Positions 56,901 through 64,000 of a DNA stretch of 64,000 nucleotides are shown here, one piece after another (the stretch's first letter is position 1; each line of letters begins with the position of its first letter). The notes below the pieces were generated by a model that saw nothing but the letters and a program-made list of their open reading frames with translations, ran no database searches and had not been told where the DNA came from. The translations under genes and the position numbers were made by a program. This DNA comes from Pollenia angustigena (lineage: Eukaryota; Arthropoda; Insecta; Diptera; Polleniidae), in NCBI GenBank assembly GCA_930367215.1, contig OV884056.1, positions 277,928,067 to 277,992,066 of the forward strand. The letters run 5' to 3'.

Positions 56901-57546
56901 TGACACGGCTGTCGAAAATTATGGTCACCAGCGTTTGTCGTGGCACTTTATCCCTGCTGCTGCACCTCATATGGGAGGACTTTGGGAAGCGGGGGTAAAA
57001 AGTATGAAAATGCACCTTAAAAAGTCAGCTGGTCAACTTAAATTTACGTTCGAGGAGTTCTCAACCGTTTTGGCAAAAATAGAGGCGTGTCTCAATTCGC
57101 GTCCGCTAGGCCCTATGTCGGAAAATGCTGAAGATTTGTCTGCCCTTACCCCAGGCCACTTTTTGATAGGCACAGCTATGCTTACCCCTGCTGAACCCGA
57201 AGAGCTGTCTTCACCCCTAAGCATTGTTAATCGATGGCGTAAAGTTAAGGCCTTACAACAAGAGTTTTGTCGCCGATGGAAGCAGGAGTTTCTGAAGGAG
57301 CAAAATAAGCGCAACAAGTGGCAACACCCCCAGCTAGACCTAAAAGAAGGCGATCTCGTTGCTCTTAAAAGTGAACCAGGCTGTCCCACTGAGTGGCGGC
57401 TAGGCCGTATTGTTCGAGTTTATCGCGGGAGTGACGCTAAGGTGCGAGTAGCGGATTTAAAAACGCAAAGCGGCGTAATCACTCGGCCAATACACAAACT
57501 GGTAGCCCTACCAAGGGGCGACACAAAGATTTCCCTTTCCTTATAA
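53969..57546 (+). pseudogene. BEL pol: reverse transcriptase, RNase H, integrase, one frameshift
   Basis: The open frame from 53969 to 56890 begins in the linker after the protease (LLLGGDLYPSI; AQETIFGWIVTGP). It carries reverse transcriptase with FNADISKMYRQ near 54725 and YVDD at 54962-54973, RNase H (WSDSTIVLAW near 55710), an integrase zinc-binding H-H-C-C set (about 56415-56535) and the first two catalytic Asp residues (VDFAGP near 56630; YSDNGR near 56825). One base is missing near 56835-56838. The rest of integrase continues in the next frame to 57546 and includes the third catalytic residue in HMGGLWEAG (near 56970). No other break was seen. Confidence 0.9.
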
Positions 57547-57567
57547 TGTTCACCTTTTTTAATAAAT

Positions 57568-57579
57568 GTCTCCTTCCAG
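57568..57579 (+). promoter_or_regulatory. Candidate splice acceptor before ORF3
   Basis: GTCTCCTTCCAG ends at 57579, six bases before the ATG of the third ORF. A pyrimidine tract plus CAG is a good acceptor, in the place where env-bearing retroelements put theirs. Confidence 0.5.
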
Positions 57580-57585
57580 ATCTTC

Positions 57586-58281
57586 ATGGCCTTCAACCCC
57601 AACTTCCGCTGCCCCCTGTGCGTGCGGTTCCATGCGGTGCGGCAGTGCTCGCGCTTCGTTACGCTTCCGCCAGAGGAGAAGCTGCAGGTCGTGGCCCAAC
57701 ACCAGCTGTGCCGCAACTGTCTGGCACATTCTCACACTCATGACGCCTGCGGGAGCATAGACCGCTGCCGGCGATGTCTGCAAAAGCACCACAGCTTGCT
57801 CCACCCAATGCCCGAGGGTCGAGTATGGCTCAAAATGACCGCCAACGTGCGCATCCGGGGCCAGGCCGGCGGTGAAATCTTTTGGTCGCGGGCAGTGCTG
57901 GACCCCACCGTAGCCCGATCGTCCATCATGCGCGACGAGGCCGAGGGTTTGGGGTGTAACTTTGTACGAGGCCATGCAAAGATCACGGTGTTCTACGGGG
58001 TGGCCGACAGAAACCAATTCGAGGTGGAGTTGGCGGTAGAGGAGCATCGGTTTGGCATATCCCCAGCCGTCAGGGTCAGAGAGGTGCCACGGGTCGAGGA
58101 AAAGACTTCCCAAGCTAATCCGCAGTGGCACATGCCCGTGTTTCACTACCTGGTCTTCGGGGCCGACATGGCTCCCCGCATCTTCATCGGGCCTGCGAAG
58201 GGGAAACCAGGGTCGCTGTATGCCCAAGACACCATCTTCGGTGTTTCATATTTCGGGGAAGGGGTTCTGTGGACCCGGTGA
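57586..58281 (+). CDS. BEL ORF3: intact zinc-knuckle and protease-like protein in env position
   Basis: A complete 231-codon ORF starts 40 bases after pol. It has two parts. Residues 9-70 form a gag-type Cys/His cluster (CPLCVRFH, CRNCLAHSH, CRRCLQKHH). Residues about 90-226 resemble the BEL retropepsin region and linker: SRAVLDPTVARSS parallels ALIDPCSDESF of the main frame, and LVFGADMAPRIF with YAQDTIFG parallels the linker after the main protease. It has no signal peptide or membrane segment, so it is not an envelope protein. Its third codon positions are mostly G or C, quite unlike gag-pol and all neighbouring DNA, which suggests capture from another source, perhaps a domesticated BEL gag-protease gene. 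It is the only unbroken ORF of the element. Function unknown; a role in packaging or in trans complementation is speculation. Confidence 0.8.
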   Translation: MAFNPNFRCPLCVRFHAVRQCSRFVTLPPEEKLQVVAQHQLCRNCLAHSHTHDACGSIDRCRRCLQKHHSLLHPMPEGRVWLKMTANVRIRGQAGGEIFWSRAVLDPTVARSSIMRDEAEGLGCNFVRGHAKITVFYGVADRNQFEVELAVEEHRFGISPAVRVREVPRVEEKTSQANPQWHMPVFHYLVFGADMAPRIFIGPAKGKPGSLYAQDTIFGVSYFGEGVLWTR

Positions 58282-58565
58282 AGGATGAGGTTTTGTTTTG
58301 TGGCCCTTCTGGGCTCGCTTTGGTGCCCTCTGGGGCGATCGTGAACTATTTTAATTTTTTTTGTTATATTTTTTTTTTTTTTTTTTATATATGAATAATA
58401 TTGTTAAGTTTTTATTTTTGTTGTTACCTTTTTGAATTTTGAAATGTATCTTTTGTTAACTTTTTTTTATTTTAATTTTCGGTAACCTTAAAGATCTCTT
58501 TTGTTCAATACATTACTTTTGTTAAAATTCTAATTACATTTTGTTTTATGTTGCACCACCGTTGC
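58282..58565 (+). other. BEL 3' untranslated region
   Basis: T-rich (T run near 58366-58384) and non-coding, between ORF3 and the polypurine tract. Confidence 0.6.
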
Positions 58566-58574
58566 AAGGCGGGG
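58566..58574 (+). promoter_or_regulatory. Polypurine tract
   Basis: AAGGCGGGG just before the 3' LTR (58579), the expected plus-strand primer. It is short and interrupted by one C. Confidence 0.55.
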
Positions 58575-58578
58575 TGTA

Positions 58579-59151
58579 TGTTGGCGTCTGGCTGGTGTGA
58601 ACCGGGTGTCCATATTTGATTGTGTGCAACTGGACTACATGTGGTGGTGGCATCTGGCAACGCCTCGTGTGGTATGTCACCTGAAAACGAATTCGCCGTG
58701 TTTCTTTTAATTGCTAATTAAAACTTCAACCAGCCGGACGCCAGTAAATAAGAAAAAATTAAAATTTAATAAATTAAATAAAAAGAAAAGAATAAGAAAA
58801 AACTAAAAAGTGGTAAACTTGTGAATCGTGAGGGAAAAGAAGCCAAGAATAAAACCAGAGGAAATTGGGAAAAAAGGAGTTTTCTTTTAATAAAAAACAT
58901 TTGCCATTCGTCGTATTGCCGGTAAGCCGCGCCATAAGGGTGGTTTTTAAGTGTTGTACTTGCTCTTTGGACCTGCCTCAACCGGTGGATTACCTCATTG
59001 CCATATCCCCAGCCACAAGTGTACTTCCGCGCCACAGCCCTTGCGCCTTACGTACCCCATCACTCACTGCCCATCGGTGAACATTCCCGCCTATTGCCCA
59101 CCTCCTACTAGAGCCAGCTGTATCTACCAGGTAAACGTCTATACCCCAACA
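58579..59151 (+). repeat. 3' LTR of the BEL element
   Basis: 573 bp. It differs from the 5' LTR only at 58924 (GGTAAGCC here versus GGTATGCC at 51669) in a base-by-base comparison. Followed by the duplication ATACT (59152-59156). Confidence 0.95.
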
Positions 59152-59156
59152 ATACT

Positions 59157-59725
59157 TAAATGAAAGGTGACAATCTAAGCAATTTGGACTCGCGAATGTT
59201 ATGGGAATATGATATATGGGATCAAACCTAAATTCCCATCCCCAATAAATCGGTATTGCAAATATTTTGGGAGTAAAAATTTCTATTGCGAATTATTTGT
59301 CAGTGCTTTGTAAACAAAAGTCTCTATTGTGAGACTCTTGTCAGTGCTTGCATTGTGAAAGAAAAATATACAAAATAAAATACTAGTAAAAATATAATAA
59401 AATAAATAATGAATAGTGTTTATCTTCATATTCTTTATGTACACTCCTTCAATAAAAGGAAAAAGCAATTAAATTTAGTCCTACTTTAGTATACAAATTA
59501 AAATTTACATGTTCCCTTCTCGTTCACATCAACACCTGTTGGGAATTTATTTATTAAAAAAATTCGCGGGTATAAACATTGGCGATGCCAAATTTTTTAA
59601 GTTTGGGAATTCATTCCAAAAAAATTTGTTATGGGAATCATTCACAATACGAAATAAAAAAATATGGGAATATTTTAATGGGAGTAGTTGTTTGCGATAA
59701 GGGTGAATAATTTAAAAGATTTTGT
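59157..59725. other. AT-rich stretch, nothing recognised
   Basis: Short frames with no recognisable domain. TTGGGAAT/ATTCCC motifs recur loosely. Confidence 0.4.
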
Positions 59726-59729
59726 TATT

Positions 59730-60000
59730 CGTTCTTAATTCCCAATTTCTATTTTTGATAAAAACACTGAAATTTATTGTTGATGGGATAAGCTATTCCT
59801 ATGCGCATTTCACTGGCTGCCAGATCGTCAGGAACCTACTTCAACCATAAAGATTTTAGAAAAACTAAAGATATTAAACCAAATAAAACTGCAAAAACGT
59901 ATTATAAGCAACAGTTCTACTTGTAACAATATCAAAGTTTAAACAGGAACATCAACCATAAACAGTGAGTTTATCTCTTCTTACAGTCCCAACTACAATT
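59730..60000 (-). mobile_element. Hammerhead family 2 repeat, copy C
   Basis: Matches copy A over its whole length, from TTAATTCCCAATTT through CACTGAAATTTATTG, the ribozyme, AAAGATTTTAGAAAAACTAAA and TACTTGTAACAATATCAAAG to AACAGTGAGTTTATCTCTTC. It has a shorter stem II loop than copy A. Confidence 0.7.
59791..59838 (-). ncRNA. Candidate hammerhead ribozyme (family 2, copy C)
   Basis: CTGACGA (59831-59825), stem II CTGG/CCAG with a 3-base loop, GAAA (59811-59808), palindromic stem III ATGCGCAT and cleavable ATA, with the cut between 59800 and 59799. The core differs from copy A only at the free N position (C for T). Stem I pairs only the first three or so bases here, so activity is doubtful. 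Confidence 0.55.
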
Positions 60001-62555
60001 GATTGGAATTCTTCCAATATAAATTGTAGTTGTAAGTAGGTTATTTTTTTTTAAGCCGAGCACTTGCCTGTTTATTATCAAAGTAATTTTTGGGAAAAGG
60101 AATCTTTTTATAAGTTCTGATTACTTAATTCTACGCCAATTGATACTGGTATAAAACTAAAGCTTTTATGTAAAATCTTATTGGAGGTGAACATATTTTT
60201 AATTGCCTGCTTTACAATCGCCAGCATTCGCCCAGAAAATTTCTATAACAAACACTTCCTTCTTAAAATATTATTCATATAAAATTCTATGCAGACACTA
60301 ACGTTCGAATTTGTGAGGAAGCAGAAGTAAAAAAAAAGGATTTCAACTTTGTTGTTGTTATTTCAGACTTAAGCGACATGCAGTTTTTCCAAATGCGCGA
60401 AAGAATGCCTTTGGCAAAAGGAGATCGTAATTGATTTATGTTAGTCAATTTTAATTAAAAAAGTTGGCCTTGTTCAATTTAAATATTAGTTTAACATTTG
60501 GGAAATAGTTCTAGTGTATTGAATATTGAATAGCATTTGATACACATTTATCACGTAAGTTAGTCCAGTCATTTAAGGAAATAAAATGTGTCAACTGCGG
60601 ACTGAGAAATAATAAGCTTTAAACTCGTATACACCTTTATTTTTGTGTTCTAAAAGTTGTTTCAAAGTCTCGTATCTGTGCCGTAAATTATTCAAGGTCA
60701 ACGTTAACAAGAATCAGTTGTTCGCGATTATCTCGGTTTCTACGCACAGTAGTCCCAATAGCAATTTAGCGCGAAAAGTTAGTCCCCAAGTACAAGTACC
60801 CTGCGGGAAATTAGTGTCAATTGGTCCCACAGCCTGGTCCTGGGAGTTGTGAAAATAGAACAGGTTCAAAAAGAAAGAACTCATGACCAGTGAAAGGAGA
60901 ACCAATCATGTAACTGGTTTATGTAGAACAAAAAGGTAGAAAGTGTAATGAATTACAGTACAGTCTTCACCGGTGGTGTGATACATTTTTCTGTTTCTAA
61001 AATTTGGCTCTTGAATTTAATTCTAAGACTTGTTTTATTGAAATAATACTACATCGTATTGAAATAACACTACATTTTAGTAACTGTCACTTAACATGTC
61101 CATTGAGAATAGATTTGTGACTGGTCAAATGGTGTCAATTGACCCCCTCCAATGACAACCCCATGTAAAAGTGATAGGTCTTATTCATAGAAAGTGTTAA
61201 AACTTGAACCGGTCTCTACCACCAAAGACCTATCACGGGACTACTTTGGTGTCAGTTCGCTTCCCTCTAGGGTACCCACCGAGCACAACGGTATATAATT
61301 TAGTTGGTATATTTGCAATATTATAACTGCAGTATTGTTTCAAACACAAATAATTGCTTAATTTTGTTATTAATAAGAGATCAGTCGATAATTGTATGTG
61401 GTTTGGAGAGCTATTTAAACAATAGAGGCATGTATTTTTTTAATTGAAAATGGGCCGTTGATTTAGTATTCCCTTTAGAAAAAGGTGTATGGAAATTAAA
61501 AGGCATTTCTGAATTGTGCAATTTTATCTGTATTATAACTTGAGTTAGATTTTTGAAATGTGAATTTTACCAGCTTTCGCTTTTATTTTGTGTCGTTATC
61601 ATCTATAACATGTGAATTGTTAAATGTTTTAGAAATCAGCTGCCTATTTTTGCCTCAACACTATATCGAATCTTTTGTTTGCAGTGTATATCACCAAAAG
61701 GGATTTGTTCAATGTTTGGTACGCTAAAAAAGATCAAAAGAAAAAAAGTTACGGTGTCATATTTTACATTTTCATCAAAAGTGGAACACGATAAAAAAAT
61801 GACAAAAAATAAAAGGAAAGTAAGCAGATCAAAATTTCGTAAGCACTGTCGAAGAAGACGATGCAGGCACATCGAACAAAGAATGTTTTCGAGTCTACTT
61901 TAAATGTTGGTTGGATGAAAATTTCCTCTTTCCTAGTAAAGCCTCGACGATGTTTTTGGAAGAAGTCTCAAAGGATGGACCGTCAATATCGAAACACATA
62001 CGACCTTCCAAATCGTTAATAGAAGATGGACAAATATCCAAACAGTAGAAAATTAAGTCTCGTGTGAACACTTGCTTTCTAAAAAAGTTAACATTTGCTG
62101 CTGCAAGTAATTTGCAGTATAATTTATAAACAAAATTCTGTTCAAACAATTTCGGAAGGTCACTTTACCCTGCACTGCTTTAATCTTTAAAACTAACCAG
62201 CAAACTAAAAACAAATATTAAATTTATAATTTTCTCCAGAATATTCAAAATAATTGCCTCAGAATAGAAAATACATATTTAACAAAATTTACGAAAATAC
62301 AACAATTTTGATGCAGTTTACATAAATATTTCATAAAATATACACATTTTCATATGTTTTATGATAAAACGCTATTTTGAAATATTCTAAAGCTTTTCGT
62401 TCATTGTACGTAGGAGCTTCATGGTGCGAAATCAGGAACGATTTCACGTAATGAACGAAAGTTTTATTGATTTTATGTCAGCTAATTTTATATGGAAAGT
62501 GCCACCTCCACTGAATCAATTCCGCCCATTTTTGGAAGTGGATCATTCGTACTTA
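60001..62555. other. No gene or repeat recognised
   Basis: AT-rich, with somewhat GC-richer text at 60740-60900 and 61090-61280. The frames at 61679-61903 and 61895-62149 have no recognisable domain. Some of this may be decayed transposon. Confidence 0.4.
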
Positions 62556-63015
62556 TACACGCAGAAAAAAACATGTTTAAATATGGTCACCTCCAACAAA
62601 ACTATTTTTAAAGAACATTTTAAGCATATTATGTTTAATATTATCACCAACAGCCATATAATGGTTAAATTAGTCCTCCATCAAGAAGCCACAGCCATAT
62701 TATGGTTGCCTCTAAACACCATATGGTTTAATATGACAATAATTTGTTTTTAAATTAACAATATCTTTTCCAAGAGCAATATGCTATGATTGAAAACCAA
62801 CCATGCTCTTATAACTGTTTATTATGTTTTAGTTATTTTTAAACACAACATGTTCGGAGGCAACCATAATATGGTTTTGGCTGCTTGATGGAGGACTAAT
62901 TCAACCACTATATGATTAATGGGCAAATAAAACAAATTATGTTTAAAATTATCTTTAAAAATTGTTTTGTTGGAGTTGACTGTATTTAAACTTGTTTTTT
63001 TCTCTGGGTGTAGGA
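62556..63015. mobile_element. Foldback MITE with 200-bp arms
   Basis: The left arm (62556-62755) and right arm (62820-63015) are inverted: CGCAGAAAAAAACA versus CCCAGAGAAAAAAACA at the ends, then CTCCAACAAAAC, TTTTTAAAGA, GTCCTCCATCAAG and CCATATTATGGTTGCCTC. A third, direct copy of the left arm is at 63636-63800. Confidence 0.7.
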
Positions 63016-63630
63016 ACTTATAAAATAATGTTTTGGATTTTTTCGCGCTAAATTTACCATTGGGACCACTGTGCTTCGGCTCCAAAGATGTAAATACTTA
63101 CTATACAAAATGTTATACATAAAATTTGCTGCAGATTTTATTTTAAGAAATTTTTCATTCGCCCAATCGTTTTTGAGATACAGGCCAGATAGAAGGTAAT
63201 CGCCTTCAGTGTGAATTAATCATTACTTGCTAAAAATAGCGGGAGAAACACCACGAACGACACATCATATGATAATATGACACCTGTTGGTATCGAACTT
63301 GGTGAAAAAATGGGACGAATGTATGTCATCGATATTCGATTTCTTCTGTATATTGTCGTATGGAGTAATGAAGATAATTTTTCCGATGGCATAGACAAAT
63401 ACTTAAATTTTTTTAGAAAGACTACACTAAAGGCAATGGAACAACTAAAAAGAACTACTGCTCTTTCTCATCTTACGAAGTTTGTTTCAACGAAGCAAAG
63501 ATTGCGCCGATTAGTCAAGATAAGTTTATGTTAACTCGGTGTTATTAAAAGAAACTTATTGATTTGCTTTATAAAAATTTAGAGAAAGTTAATATTACAA
63601 CAAAACAAGAAAATAATGATGCTTATGTAC
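63016..63630. other. No gene or repeat recognised
   Basis: The 85-codon plus frame at 63277-63534 has no recognisable domain. It is too short and isolated to call. Confidence 0.4.
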
Positions 63631-63635
63631 TTATC

Positions 63636-63800
63636 ATACACGCAGATAAAAACATGTTTTAAAATGGTCACCTCCAACAAAACTATTTTTAGAGAAATTT
63701 TAAAACATATTATATTTAATTTAAACACAAAAAGTCCTTCATCAAAAAGATACAACCATATTATGGTTGCCTCTGAACGTGTTGTGATTAAATATGACCA
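63636..63800 (+). repeat. Single arm of the 62556 foldback family
   Basis: CGCAGATAAAAACATGTTTT, GTCACCTCCAACAAAAC, TCCTTCATCAA and CCATATTATGGTTGCCTC match the left arm at 62556. No partner arm is visible before the window ends. Confidence 0.65.
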
Positions 63801-64000
63801 GTGTTTGAAAATAAACAGTAGATTATTTAGCGTTCGGCTCACACACCGATATTTGTAGAAATTGTGTAGACGAACACAACCCTTAATACCGTTCGTTACT
63901 ATTTTCAAGAAAGGGCCGAACATTATATAGTGTTATATTCTTCGTTGAAGAACAGAACAACTCTTGATGCATAGTGAAACACCTAATTTAACTGTCTGTT

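Larger units (their letters stand above)
51324..59151 (+). mobile_element. BEL/Pao LTR retrotransposon, 7.8 kb, very young
   Basis: Two 573-bp LTRs, a 5-bp duplication, a candidate primer-binding site, one long gag-pol frame of BEL/Pao type (zinc knuckles, retropepsin, YVDD reverse transcriptase, RNase H, integrase) and an extra ORF after pol. LTRs differ by one base in my alignment, so insertion is recent. Yet gag-pol has three in-frame stops and one frameshift, so this copy cannot make its own polyprotein without readthrough and was probably mobilised by proteins of a relative. Confidence 0.95.

Noticed and set aside
57559..58227. 222-codon minus-strand ORF opposite ORF3
   Set aside because: A shadow of the GC-rich ORF3. 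The plus-strand protein has the zinc-knuckle and protease features.
63277..63534. 85-codon plus-strand ORF
   Set aside because: No domain, no splice context and no neighbours, so not supportable as a gene.

Overview
This window is AT-rich, intron-bearing animal DNA from a higher (muscomorph) fly, probably a blowfly, house-fly or flesh-fly relative. The reasons are two spliced exons of an insect beta-adrenergic-like octopamine receptor, a 57-nt intron in a transposase gene, and dense layers of insect-type mobile elements. The species cannot be named from the sequence alone.

The only host gene I can support is on the minus strand: exons at 21375-21572 and 19954-20125 encode TM2 to the second extracellular loop of an octopamine beta receptor, closest to Octbeta2R. 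No other exon of it is recognisable, so most of the window is probably intron or flank of this one gene, with introns of about 19 kb or more downstream and 42 kb or more upstream.

The rest is mobile DNA, often nested two or three deep. (a) A DNA-transposon group begins and ends ATAT|CGTC...GACG|ATAT: 935-1949, 4820-6014, 29682-31261, a 76-bp micro-copy at 38801-38876, and a copy at 36010-39189 with an almost intact transposase gene. (b) hAT-type elements have clean 8-bp duplications: 2849-3500, 24501-26058 with 25118-25522 inside it, 41712-42529 and 44928-45596. (c) mariner, Tc1, pogo and Harbinger-like remnants occur. (d) Two Helitron/DINE-like families (here H1 and H2) carry internal tandem repeats. 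(e) An RTE-type LINE pseudogene lies at 11.0-13.2 kb. (f) A very young BEL/Pao LTR retrotransposon (51324-59151; LTRs differ at 1 of 573 bases) has a broken gag-pol and an intact, GC-rich third ORF in the env position.

The most exciting content is two unrelated repeat families that carry what look like hammerhead self-cleaving ribozymes. Family 1 (39.7-40.9 kb, 43.1-43.5 kb, 47.7-48.5 kb) forms tandem and inverted composites flanked by 12-13 bp target-site duplications. Its helices co-vary between copies and its stem III is a palindrome. Family 2 (0.6, 44.0 and 59.8 kb) has a second hammerhead with another palindromic stem III, and a fragment at 13441 starts at the predicted cleavage site. 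The organisation matches Penelope-like retroelements and animal retrozymes, although no reverse transcriptase of that type is present here.
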